This document shows positions 22,282 to 30,401 of a stretch of 35,546 nt of DNA, piece after piece. The DNA is taken from the NCBI RefSeq assembly GCF_017614955.1, contig NZ_WVUH01000019.1, positions 1 to 35,546 of the forward strand. The letters run 5' to 3'. Every line of letters begins with the position of its first letter. Positions within the stretch are counted from its first letter, which is position 1. The position numbers were made by a program, and so were the translations under genes. Origin of the DNA: Micromonospora echinofusca. GTDB taxonomy: Bacteria; Actinomycetota; Actinomycetes; Mycobacteriales; Micromonosporaceae. Under the pieces are notes generated by a model that worked only from the letters and a program-made list of their open reading frames with translations, did not search any database and had not been told where the DNA came from.

Positions 22282-23223
22282 ATGGCAACGTGGACCGGCC
22301 GGGTGATGACCGTACGGGGGCCGATCGACCCCGGCGAGATGGGCAACACCCTCACCCACGACCACCTGCTCTGCGACGGATGGGGGCTACGGCAACTGTA
22401 CGAGGCGATCCTCGACGACGAGGAGATCGCCGTCGAGGAGGCCCGACGGTTCGCCGCAGCCGGCGGCGGCACGATCTGCGACCCGACGAACATCGGACTG
22501 AAGCGGGACCCGCAGGCACTGCACCGGATCAGCGTCGCCTCCGGGGTGCACGTGGTGATGGGCGCCGGCTGGTACCGGGAGGTCGTCTACCCGGACTACA
22601 TCGAGACCGACAGCACCGAGGCGCTGGCCGCACGACTGGTCGCGGAGATCGTCGACGGGGTCGACGGCACCGGCATCCGGCCCGGGTTCATCGGCGAGAT
22701 CGGCACCGAACGGGGCTTCATCAGCCCGCCGGTGGAACGGGTCTTCCGGGCCGCCGGGCGGGCCCACCGCCGCACCGGCTGCCCGATCATGACCCACACC
22801 ACCCACTGGGGCGAACTGGCCCTGGAACAGCTCGACCTGCTCGCCGAGGAACAGGTCGACCCGGCACACGTGATCGTGTCGCACCTCGGTGACCGGCGCG
22901 GGGTCCGCTGGTGGCTGCCGATCGCCGAGCGGGGCGCCTGGCTCAACATCGACAACCTGGCGTTCGTGCAGGGGTACGCACCGCTGGAGTTCCGCGCCGA
23001 CAACGTCGCCGAGCTGTGCGCGCTCGGCCTGGCCGGACAGGTGATGCTCTCCAACGACATCTGCGAGCTGGGCCAGCTGGCCGCGTACGGCGGGGTGGGC
23101 TACGCCAACGTGATCGAGAACTTCCTGCCCATGCTGCGCCAGCGGGGGGTGTCCGAGGAGGACATCCACCGGATGACGGTCGCGAACCCCGCGCGGGCGT
23201 TCGCGTACGCCGCACCGTCGTGA
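22282..23223 (+). CDS. Phosphotriesterase-family metal hydrolase, probable sugar lactonase
   Basis: A 313-residue TIM-barrel amidohydrolase-superfamily protein of the phosphotriesterase family. Metal ligands are His26 and His28 (THDHLL), bridging Glu139 (IGEIGTE), His172 (THTTHW), His201 (VSHLGDR) and Asp259 (LSNDICE). The bridge is Glu, as in the E. coli PHP subgroup, rather than the carboxylated Lys of the classical enzyme. Related proteins open sugar or acyl lactones. The ATG at 22282 is chosen for the GGAGGGA upstream; a GTG at 22246 overlaps the permease stop. In context it would open the lactone formed by the Gfo/Idh/MocA enzyme. Confidence 0.85.
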   Translation: MATWTGRVMTVRGPIDPGEMGNTLTHDHLLCDGWGLRQLYEAILDDEEIAVEEARRFAAAGGGTICDPTNIGLKRDPQALHRISVASGVHVVMGAGWYREVVYPDYIETDSTEALAARLVAEIVDGVDGTGIRPGFIGEIGTERGFISPPVERVFRAAGRAHRRTGCPIMTHTTHWGELALEQLDLLAEEQVDPAHVIVSHLGDRRGVRWWLPIAERGAWLNIDNLAFVQGYAPLEFRADNVAELCALGLAGQVMLSNDICELGQLAAYGGVGYANVIENFLPMLRQRGVSEEDIHRMTVANPARAFAYAAPS

Positions 23224-23231
23224 CCGGCTCA

Positions 23232-23263
23232 CCCCACCGGCCGGCGCCCGCCGGTCGGTGGGG
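23232..23263 (+). terminator. Strong intra-operon hairpin
   Basis: A 14-bp stem with one G-U pair and a 4-nt loop (CCCCACCG at the left, CGGTGGGG at the right) starts 9 bases after the lactonase stop and 45 bases before the SDR start. It is the only sizeable gap in the operon. It could attenuate transcription or protect the 3-prime end of the transport mRNA. Confidence 0.6.
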
Positions 23264-23308
23264 GTACCGGCAGGCCCGCGAAACCGTGAAGGAACGTGGA
23301 GACAGAGC

Positions 23309-24070
23309 ATGAACTCAACCGCAGTCGTCGTCGGCGCGGGTCGGGGCATCGGACAGGCGATCGGCGAGGACCTCGCCCGCAGCTACCCGCAGGACCGGCT
23401 GATCCTCGCCGACGTCAACCTCACGCTGGTCGAACAGGTCGCCGCGTCGCTCCGGGACCGGGGCGTGGACGCCGTCGCCCACTTCGTCGACCTGGCCGAC
23501 CCGGAGTCCGTACGCCAACTGGTCGACCGGACCCCCGGCGCGGACCGGGTCGCGATCGCCGCCGGCATCTTCGACAGCTCCCCCACCCTCGACGTCGACG
23601 TCGCCGACTTCGAACGGATCATCCGGGTCAACACCATCGGCTGCTTCGACGTCGCCCGCCGCTACGCCGCCGACATGGCCACCCGGGGTTCCGGCTCCAT
23701 CGTCGCGATCGCCTCCATCGCCGCCCGGATGCCCCGGATGCGCCAGGCGGCGTACGCGGCCTCGAAGGCCGGGCTACGGCAGGCGCTGCGGGTGCTGGCG
23801 ATGGAGGTCGCCGGCGACGGCGTCCGGGTCAACACCGTGTCGCCCGGCGCCACGGACACCGAGATGATGCGGCAACTGGCCAGCGACCACGCCACCATCG
23901 ACGACCTGGCCGAGGGCAGCCTGATCGCGTTCCGGCCCCGGATCCCGGCCGGCCGGGTCGCCCGGGGCGCGGACATCGCCTCCGTCGTGCGGTTCCTGCT
24001 CTCCCCCGACAGCTCGCACATCCTCCTCGGCGACGTCGTCGTCGACGGCGGCGAACTGCTGGGGATGTAG
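23309..24070 (+). CDS. SDR oxidoreductase, probable 2-keto-3-deoxy-sugar-acid 4-dehydrogenase
   Basis: A 253-residue classical short-chain dehydrogenase. The cofactor loop is GAGRGIG (9-15) with Asp35 after strand 2, which favours NAD. The active site is Asn108, Ser136, Tyr149 and Lys153 (YAASK). In the L-fucose and L-rhamnose non-phosphorylative pathways an SDR oxidises C4 of the 2-keto-3-deoxy acid and a fumarylacetoacetase-family hydrolase cuts the product; that hydrolase is also in this operon. The assignment to this step is inference. The ATG is preceded by GTGGAGAC. Confidence 0.85.
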   Translation: MNSTAVVVGAGRGIGQAIGEDLARSYPQDRLILADVNLTLVEQVAASLRDRGVDAVAHFVDLADPESVRQLVDRTPGADRVAIAAGIFDSSPTLDVDVADFERIIRVNTIGCFDVARRYAADMATRGSGSIVAIASIAARMPRMRQAAYAASKAGLRQALRVLAMEVAGDGVRVNTVSPGATDTEMMRQLASDHATIDDLAEGSLIAFRPRIPAGRVARGADIASVVRFLLSPDSSHILLGDVVVDGGELLGM

Positions 24071-24078
24071 GGGGAGAC

Positions 24079-25041
24079 ATGCTCAGGCTCGGGATCATCG
24101 GCGCCGGCATCATGGGCGCCCGGGTGGCGGACACGGCCGGCGGTCTGCCCGGGGTGGCGGTGACCGCGGTCGCCGACCCACGGCGCGAACAGGCGGCCCG
24201 GGTGGCGGCCGGGTGCGGGGCCGCCGCGTTCGACGACTACCCCGACCTGCTGCGGTCCGGGCTGGTCGACGCCGTCTACGTCGGCCTGCCGCACCGGTGG
24301 CACACGGCGGCCTGCGTGGCGGCGGCGGCGCACGGGGTGCACGTCCTGATCGACAAGCCGCTGTGCACCACCGTTCCCGAGGCCGAGCAGATCGTCACGG
24401 CCCGGGACCGGTCGGGTGTCACGCTGATGGTCGGCTTCAGCTACCGCTTCCGGGCCGAGTGGATCCGGGCCCGGCAGGCGGTGGCCGACGGCCTGATCGG
24501 CACCCCGGAGTACGTCTCCGACGTGATCGCCGAGGCGGACCCGGACACGCCGGCGTGGTACTGGGCCGCCGACGAGGGCGGGGGCATCGTCCAGTTGCAG
24601 GCCCACCACTGCTTCGACCGCCTCGCCTGGCTGGTCGGCAGCCCGCTGACCGAGATCACCTGCCGCACGGTCGGCCCGGCGGGTGGGGCGCCGACGGCGG
24701 CGACGCTCAGCGGGGTCCTCGCCTCGGGCGCGGTCGTCGGTATCGGGCTCTCCTTCGGCCGTACCCACCGGGCGGACGCCCGTACCCTCTGCCTGGTCCA
24801 GGGCAGCGCCGGACAGCTGCACCTGGACCAGACCCGGACGCTGACCGTCCGGACGGCGGAGGCGGAACGCGTCGAGTCGTACGCCGACGACGACTGGCTC
24901 ACCCGGCAGCTCGCCGCGTTCGTCGACGCCTGCGCCGGCTCCGGCGGGCCGGTCCCCACCGCCGAGGACGGCCACTACGCCGTACGGTGTGCCGTCGCCG
25001 CCGAGGAGTCGGCCCGGACCGGACGGGCGGTGCGGCTGTGA
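24079..25041 (+). CDS. Gfo/Idh/MocA-family oxidoreductase
   Basis: A 320-residue NAD(P)-dependent sugar dehydrogenase. The Rossmann loop is IGAGIMG (7-13), the catalytic Lys93 is in IDKPLCTT, and the second active-site motif is GGGIVQLQAHHCFDRLAWL with His176 and Asp180. Members oxidise pyranoses at C1 to lactones or at other carbons. The ATG follows GGGGGAG; the gene starts 8 nt after the SDR. In context it may perform the first C1 oxidation of the imported sugar, producing the lactone for the phosphotriesterase-like enzyme. Confidence 0.85.
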   Translation: MLRLGIIGAGIMGARVADTAGGLPGVAVTAVADPRREQAARVAAGCGAAAFDDYPDLLRSGLVDAVYVGLPHRWHTAACVAAAAHGVHVLIDKPLCTTVPEAEQIVTARDRSGVTLMVGFSYRFRAEWIRARQAVADGLIGTPEYVSDVIAEADPDTPAWYWAADEGGGIVQLQAHHCFDRLAWLVGSPLTEITCRTVGPAGGAPTAATLSGVLASGAVVGIGLSFGRTHRADARTLCLVQGSAGQLHLDQTRTLTVRTAEAERVESYADDDWLTRQLAAFVDACAGSGGPVPTAEDGHYAVRCAVAAEESARTGRAVRL

Positions 25042-26240
25042 CCGCCGGGTTCACCCTCCGGGGCGGACTGGTCTGCGACCCGGAGGCCGGCACGCTCCGC
25101 CCCGCCGACGTGGTGGTCCGCGACGGCCGGATCGCGGCGGTCGTGGACCGCACCGCCGGGTCGGACGGCGACGGCCGCCCGGCTGGGGAACACCGGACGA
25201 CTCCGGACCCGGTGATCGACGTGCCGGGGCTGGTCGTCACCCCCGGCCTGGTCGACCTGCACACGCACGTCTTCGTCGGTCAGGACCTCGGGGTCGACCC
25301 GGACGTCGTCGGCCCGCCGTCCGGGGTGACCACGATGATCGACACCGGTAGTGCGGGTGGGCACCTGTTCGGTGCGTTCCTGCGCAGCACCGTGGACGTG
25401 GTCGGTCCCCGGGTCCGCGCGTTCGTCAACATCTCCAGCATCGGCACCACCAGCATCCTGCTCTCCGGCGAGCTGACCAACCTCGACTACGTCGACGTAC
25501 GGGTCTGCCGGGAGGCGGTCGAGGCGTACCCGGACCAGATCGTCGGGGTGAAGATCCGCGCCTCGCACAACGTGGCGGCCGACAACGGCACGGTCGCCCT
25601 GGACCGGGCCCGGCAGGTCGCCGACGCGACCGGACTGCCGCTCATGGTCCACCTGGGACCGCAACCCCCGTCCCTGCCGCAGATCCTGGACCGGCTCGGC
25701 CCCGGTGACATCCTCACCCACTGCTTCACCGCGCTGTCCGGGTACCCGCTCACCGCGCAGGGCCGGGCGGTGGACGTGGTCGCCCGCGCCCAGCAGCGCG
25801 GAGTCGTCTTCGACGTCGGACACGGCATGTCCGGCTTCGACCGCGACCAGGCGCGCGCCGCCGTCGACGCCGGTTTCCTGCCCGACACGATCAGCTCCGA
25901 CCTGCACCGGTACTCCCGGGACATCGTCGTCGACCTGCCGCACGTCATGGCCACGTTCCTCGCCATGGGCGTCAGCCTCACCGAGGTGGTCCGACGGACC
26001 ACGGTCGTCCCCGCCACGGTGGTGGGACTGGACCGGCTCGGCGTGGGCACCCTGCGCCCCGGCGCCCCGGCCGACCTGGCGGTCCTGCGGGTCACCGGCA
26101 CCGGCGGGCCGGAAACCGCCGGCCACCCCACCGGCGTGCCGACCGTCACCGCCGTGCTGACCGTCCAGCAGGGCCGCATCGTCCACCGCACCCTCCCCGG
26201 CCACCCCACCTCGTACCCCGAAGGGCACTCCACGCGATGA
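25038..26240 (+). CDS. Amidohydrolase/deacetylase-family metallohydrolase
   Basis: A 400-residue amidohydrolase superfamily enzyme with the full metal site: His75 and His77 (VDLHTHVF), carboxylatable Lys172 (VGVKIRA), His205 (MVHLG), His228 (THCF) and Asp288 (SSDLH). Small N-terminal and C-terminal beta domains flank the barrel. This group (EF_0837-like) is usually encoded beside a DgaE-type PLP protein, as it is here. The expected reaction is removal of an N-acyl group from an amino sugar acid or amino acid. The start overlaps the previous stop (GTGA). Confidence 0.86.
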   Translation: MTAGFTLRGGLVCDPEAGTLRPADVVVRDGRIAAVVDRTAGSDGDGRPAGEHRTTPDPVIDVPGLVVTPGLVDLHTHVFVGQDLGVDPDVVGPPSGVTTMIDTGSAGGHLFGAFLRSTVDVVGPRVRAFVNISSIGTTSILLSGELTNLDYVDVRVCREAVEAYPDQIVGVKIRASHNVAADNGTVALDRARQVADATGLPLMVHLGPQPPSLPQILDRLGPGDILTHCFTALSGYPLTAQGRAVDVVARAQQRGVVFDVGHGMSGFDRDQARAAVDAGFLPDTISSDLHRYSRDIVVDLPHVMATFLAMGVSLTEVVRRTTVVPATVVGLDRLGVGTLRPGAPADLAVLRVTGTGGPETAGHPTGVPTVTAVLTVQQGRIVHRTLPGHPTSYPEGHSTR

Positions 26241-27442
26241 CCGACATCTACGCGGATCTGGGCATCCGTACCCTGATCAACGCCGTCGGCCCGGCCACCC
26301 GGCTCGGCGGTCTCCCGCTCTCCGACGAGGTCGTCGAGGCGATGCGAGCGGCCGGGCAGCGCAACGTCCGGATGGACGAACTCCAGGAGGCGGCCGGCGC
26401 CGAGATCGCCGCGCTCGTCGGCGCCCCGGCCGCCTACGTCACCAGCGGGGCGGCTGCCGCACTGAGCCTGGCCACGGCCGTCTGCCTGGCCGGGGACCGG
26501 CCCGCCGCCGTGGACGCCCTGCCGGCCGTGGCCGGCCCGCGCCGCCGGGTCGTCGTGCAGCGGGCGCACCGGGACCCGTACGACCACGCGATGACCGCGG
26601 TCGGCGCGGAACTGGTGGAGATCGGCTACCCCGGCTCCACCCGCCCGGACGAACTGGCCCGGGAACTCGACGACCGTACGGCGATGGTGCTGTGGCGGCC
26701 CGGCCGGGGCGGTGACCACCTGGACATCACCGAGGTGTCCGCCCTGGCCCGGGCCGCCGGGGTGCCGGTACTGGTCGACGCCGCGATGGACGTCCCGCCG
26801 CTGAGCCGGCTCGCCGCCCTGTTCGACGGCGGCGCCGACCTGGTGGCGATCAGTGGCGGCAAGGCGTTCCGGGGCCCGCACACCGCCGGCATCCTCTGTG
26901 GACGTGCCGACCTGGTCGCCGCGGTGGCCCTGCACCACCAGGACATGGACATCCGGCCCCGCACCTGGCGGCGCTCCGAGGTCACCGGGGCCGACCCGGT
27001 ACGCGGCCGGCACGGCATCGGCCGGGGCATGAAGGTGGGTCGGGAACAGATCGTCGGCCTGCTGGTCGCGGTCCGGGCCTTCGTCCGGGACCCCGACGCC
27101 CACCACCGGCGCGGCCGGCAGGAACTCGCCGACCTCCGGGCCCTGCTCGACGCGGACAACCGCTGCGTGGTCCGGGACGACCACGAACACCACCTGGACG
27201 TACCGGTGGTCGAGATCGACCTGTCCCCGTCCGGCCGGCAGGCCGACGAGATCGTCCGGGAACTGGACCGGGGCAACCCCCGGATCCACGTCGGCGAGGA
27301 CCTGGCCTGGCGGGACGTGCTCACCGTCAACCCGATGGGACTGCACCCCGGCGACGGGACCGCCCTGGCCCGTCGGCTGATCGAGATCCTCGACGCCGGC
27401 CCCGGGCACGGTGCGGCGGACGCCCAGGAGGTCGGGCGGTGA
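26237..27442 (+). CDS. SelA-like (DgaE-type) PLP-dependent ammonia-lyase
   Basis: A 401-residue fold-type I PLP enzyme. It has the SelA-like start (LGIRTLINAVGPATRLGG), SGAAAAL at 70-76 for phosphate binding, Asp181 (LVDAAMD) and the Schiff-base Lys209 (ISGGKAFRGP). DgaE-type relatives eliminate ammonia from D-glucosaminate 6-phosphate, giving a 2-keto-3-deoxy sugar acid through an enamine and imine. Here no kinase is present, so a non-phosphorylated amino sugar acid is likely. The start overlaps the amidohydrolase stop (ATGA), tying deacetylation to deamination. Confidence 0.85.
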   Translation: MTDIYADLGIRTLINAVGPATRLGGLPLSDEVVEAMRAAGQRNVRMDELQEAAGAEIAALVGAPAAYVTSGAAAALSLATAVCLAGDRPAAVDALPAVAGPRRRVVVQRAHRDPYDHAMTAVGAELVEIGYPGSTRPDELARELDDRTAMVLWRPGRGGDHLDITEVSALARAAGVPVLVDAAMDVPPLSRLAALFDGGADLVAISGGKAFRGPHTAGILCGRADLVAAVALHHQDMDIRPRTWRRSEVTGADPVRGRHGIGRGMKVGREQIVGLLVAVRAFVRDPDAHHRRGRQELADLRALLDADNRCVVRDDHEHHLDVPVVEIDLSPSGRQADEIVRELDRGNPRIHVGEDLAWRDVLTVNPMGLHPGDGTALARRLIEILDAGPGHGAADAQEVGR

Positions 27443-28296
27443 AGCTGATGCGGATCGGCGCGCCCGGCGCCGAACAACCGGTGGTCCGCGTCGCCGACGA
27501 CGACCACCGGGACCTGCGCCCGGTCACCCGGGACATCGACGCGGCCTTCCTGGCCGGCGGCGGACTGGACCGGGTCCGCCAGGCGGTCGAGACCGGGACC
27601 CTGCCCCGGCTGGACGTCACCGGGGCGCGGATCGGCGCACCGGTCGCCCGGCCCGGCGCGGTGCTGTGCATCGGGATGAACTACGCGGCGCACGCCGCCG
27701 AGTCCGGTGCGGCGCCGCCGGAACAGCCGGTGCTGTTCTACAAGTCACCGAACACCGTGGTCGGTCCGCAGGACACCGTGCTCATCCCGCGCGGCTCGCA
27801 GCGCACCGACTGGGAGGTCGAACTCGCCGTCGTGCTGGCCCACCGGGCCCGGTACCTCGACTCGCCGGACGAGGCGGCGGCGCTCGTCGCCGGGTACGCC
27901 ATCTCCAACGACCTCTCCGAGCGTTCGTTCCAGCTCGACGTCTCCGGTGGACAGTGGTCCAAGGGGAAGAGCTGCGAGACGTTCAATCCGATGGGTCCGT
28001 GGCTGGTCACCCCGGACGAGGTCGGCGACCCGCAGGCGTTGCGCCTGCGGAGCTGGGTCAACGGCGAGGCCCGCCAGGACTCCAGCACCGCCGACATGAT
28101 CTTCGGGGTGCACTTCCTGATCTACCACCTCAGCCAGTACCTCGTGCTCGAACCGGGCGACGTGGTGAACACCGGCACCCCGCAGGGGGTGGCGCTCTCC
28201 GGCCGCTTCCCCTACCTGCGCCCCGGTGACGTGGTGGAGACGGCGATCGACGGTCTCGGCCAGCAGCGCAGCACCTGCGCGGCGGTGGCGTCGTGA
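27439..28296 (+). CDS. Fumarylacetoacetate hydrolase-family 2,4-diketo-acid hydrolase
   Basis: A 285-residue FAH-family protein. The fold marker is LCIGMNYAAHAAE, the metal ligands are Glu127 and Glu129 (WEVELAVVL) and Asp158 (ISNDLSER), and the C-terminal NTGTPQGVALS loop is typical. In the L-fuconate and L-rhamnonate pathways homologues cleave 2,4-diketo-3-deoxy acids to pyruvate and L-lactate. The GTG start overlaps the previous stop and has GGAGG upstream. Presence of LutABC in the same operon supports lactate as a product. Confidence 0.87.
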   Translation: MKLMRIGAPGAEQPVVRVADDDHRDLRPVTRDIDAAFLAGGGLDRVRQAVETGTLPRLDVTGARIGAPVARPGAVLCIGMNYAAHAAESGAAPPEQPVLFYKSPNTVVGPQDTVLIPRGSQRTDWEVELAVVLAHRARYLDSPDEAAALVAGYAISNDLSERSFQLDVSGGQWSKGKSCETFNPMGPWLVTPDEVGDPQALRLRSWVNGEARQDSSTADMIFGVHFLIYHLSQYLVLEPGDVVNTGTPQGVALSGRFPYLRPGDVVETAIDGLGQQRSTCAAVAS

Positions 28297-29168
28297 GCCC
28301 GGCGACGGGCGCGGCGGACGTCGGGGGCACCGGAGCCGGCGGCGGGTTCACCCTGACGGCGGTGCCGGTGGCCCGGCTGCCCATCCCCGGCTGGGAGGCG
28401 TTCTTCGGCGAGAACGACACCACCTTCCACGACCTGTACTTCTACGTGTGGCTGGTCAGCGACGGCACCCGAACCGGGCTGATCGACCTGGGCCTGCCCC
28501 TGCACGCCGACGACCGGTCCGCGCTGGACCGGGCCTGCCAGGGCGTCGACCCGCGCAGCCGGTTCCACGACGTGCGGCTGCTGCCGCAGGTCCTCGACGA
28601 CCTCGGGGTACGCGGCGAGGACATCGACTTCGTGCTGCTGACCCAGACCATCACGTACCACACCGGAGGGCTGGACCCGGCGCTGCTGCCCCGGGCCACC
28701 GTGTACGTCCCGCACGCCGGCGTCCGGGAGATGCTGTGCGCGCCACCCGGCCATCCGCCCACCGCGTTCTACTTCACCGCGCCCGGCTGGGCGGCGCTGC
28801 GGGAGCTGGCCGTGGCGGGACGGCTGGTGGTGACCGACGGGCCGGTGACGGTCGCCCCGGGCCTGGTGTTCGAAACCACCGGCGGTCACCACCCCGGGTC
28901 GGCCGGGGTGCGGGTCCACACCGGACACGGCCTGGTCGGACTGCTGGAGACCGCGTTCTTCGCCCGCAACGTCGCCGAGGAACTGCCGATCGGGATCGCC
29001 GAGGACGCCGCGACATGCCGCCGAATCATCAAGGAGTATCGACGGACCTGTGATGAGGTGGTGGCGCTGCACGACCCGGGCAACGCCGACCGGTTCCGGC
29101 CCGGGGCCGCGGCGCCACCCCCGACCACCCGGCAGCGAGGAGTCCCGGACCATGACCTCCGCCCGTAA
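28293..29168 (+). CDS. Metallo-beta-lactamase-fold protein with a degenerate metal site
   Basis: A 291-residue MBL-fold protein: YFYVWLVSDGTRTGLIDLGLPL, then DFVLLTQTITYHTGG where H-x-H-x-D-H is expected. Gln118, Ile120 and Tyr122 replace both metal His and the Asp; only His123, His199 and His260 remain, and the bridging Asp is replaced near Glu219. It probably cannot hold two zinc ions. It may be a non-catalytic binding protein or use one metal. The start overlaps the FAH stop (GTGA) and its end overlaps the IclR start by 17 bp. Confidence 0.8.
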   Translation: MSPATGAADVGGTGAGGGFTLTAVPVARLPIPGWEAFFGENDTTFHDLYFYVWLVSDGTRTGLIDLGLPLHADDRSALDRACQGVDPRSRFHDVRLLPQVLDDLGVRGEDIDFVLLTQTITYHTGGLDPALLPRATVYVPHAGVREMLCAPPGHPPTAFYFTAPGWAALRELAVAGRLVVTDGPVTVAPGLVFETTGGHHPGSAGVRVHTGHGLVGLLETAFFARNVAEELPIGIAEDAATCRRIIKEYRRTCDEVVALHDPGNADRFRPGAAAPPPTTRQRGVPDHDLRP

Positions 29169-29982
29169 CAGCACACCGGACAGCCCCTCGGCGGCCGGCG
29201 TCAAGTCGGCCGAACGGGCGCTGGACCTGATGGAGTACCTGGCGACCCGCCGGTCCGGGGCCACCTTCCCGCAGATCAGCCAGGATCTCGGCCTGCCCAA
29301 GAGCAGCCTGCACGGCCTGCTGACCACCCTGGTCAACCGGGGGTGGCTCTACCTGGACGAGGAGAGCCGCCGCTACCGGATCGGCATGCGGGTCTGGGAG
29401 ACCGCGCAGAGCTTCGTCTACCTGGACAGCCTCGCCCACCACGCCGACCGGCACCTCACCGCCGCCCGCGACGACCTGGACGAGACCGTGCAACTGGCGG
29501 TCCTCGACGGGATCGACAACGTCTACGTCGCCAAGGTCGAGGCCGACCACCCGCTGCGGCTGGTCTCCCGGGTGGGCATGCGGCTGCCCGCGTACGCCAC
29601 CGGGCTGGGCAAGGTGCTGCTGGCCCATCTCGAACCGGCCGACCTGCGGGCCCGGCTGCGGGGCGTGACCATGCGCCGGTTCACCGAACACACCATCACC
29701 ACCCCCGAACTGCTCCAGGAGCGGATCCGGGAGATCCGGGAACGCGGTTTCGGGGAGGACGACGGCGAGTACACCCCCGGGGTGTTCTGCGTCGCCGTGC
29801 CGGTACGCGACGCCAGTGGCCGGGTGGTGGCCGCGATGAGCTGCTCGATCCCCCGCGCCCGGCTCACCGAGGGCCAGGCGCACCGCGACCGGCTGGTGGA
29901 CTCGCTCAGCCGGCACGCCGAAGGACTGTCCCGGGAACTCGGCTGGACCGGCGTCGACCGGTACGCCGGCGCCCCGTCCTGA
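29152..29982 (+). CDS. IclR-family transcriptional regulator of the operon
   Basis: A 276-residue IclR protein. The winged helix spans about 15-75 (KSAERALDLMEYLATR, FPQISQDLGLPKSSLHGLLTTLVNRG). The effector domain has DDLDETVQLAVLDGIDNVYVAKVE, LPAYATGLGKVLLAHL and VAVPVRDASGRVVAAMSCS, which bind a small organic acid in the family. It is inside the operon it probably controls; GAGGAG lies before the ATG. The likely operator is the dyad at 18999-19016, and the inducer may be a pathway sugar acid. Confidence 0.92.
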   Translation: MTSARNSTPDSPSAAGVKSAERALDLMEYLATRRSGATFPQISQDLGLPKSSLHGLLTTLVNRGWLYLDEESRRYRIGMRVWETAQSFVYLDSLAHHADRHLTAARDDLDETVQLAVLDGIDNVYVAKVEADHPLRLVSRVGMRLPAYATGLGKVLLAHLEPADLRARLRGVTMRRFTEHTITTPELLQERIREIRERGFGEDDGEYTPGVFCVAVPVRDASGRVVAAMSCSIPRARLTEGQAHRDRLVDSLSRHAEGLSRELGWTGVDRYAGAPS

Positions 29983-30007
29983 CCATCGACACCGACAGGA
30001 GACCGTG

Positions 30008-30400
30008 ATGGTGCACCAGGTACAGACCGACCAGGCGCCGGCACCGGCCGGCGCGTACTCCCAGGCGCTGGTCGTCGGCGGGATGATCTACACCGCCGGG
30101 ATGGGACCGGCCGATCCCGCCACCGGGGAACTCGTCGGCGACGACATCGACACGCAGACCACCCAGGTGCTGCGCAACCTGGACGCGGTACTGCGGGCCG
30201 GCGGCAGTTCCCTGGACCGGGTCGTGAAGGTCACCGTGCACCTGGCGGACCTGGCCGACTTCGCCGGGTTCGACCGGGCGTACCGGCGGCTGATGTCCGA
30301 GCCGTACCCGGTGCGTACCACCGTCGGATCGGCGCTGGCCGGGATCCTCGTCGAGATCGACTGCGTGGCGACGGTCGACGCCGTCCCGCACGTGGGCTGA
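30008..30400 (+). CDS. RidA-family imine/enamine deaminase
   Basis: A 130-residue YjgF/YER057c/UK114 protein. It starts with APAPAGAYSQALVVGGMIYTAG and ends with the active-site region YPVRTTVGSALAGILVEIDCVATV, which carries the conserved Arg and Glu. RidA hydrolyses reactive imines and enamines made by PLP enzymes. A DgaE-type ammonia-lyase in the same operon releases exactly such a species, so the pairing makes sense. The ATG at 30008 follows AGGAGA; a GTG at 30005 is an alternative. Confidence 0.92.
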   Translation: MVHQVQTDQAPAPAGAYSQALVVGGMIYTAGMGPADPATGELVGDDIDTQTTQVLRNLDAVLRAGGSSLDRVVKVTVHLADLADFAGFDRAYRRLMSEPYPVRTTVGSALAGILVEIDCVATVDAVPHVG

Positions 30401-30401
30401 G

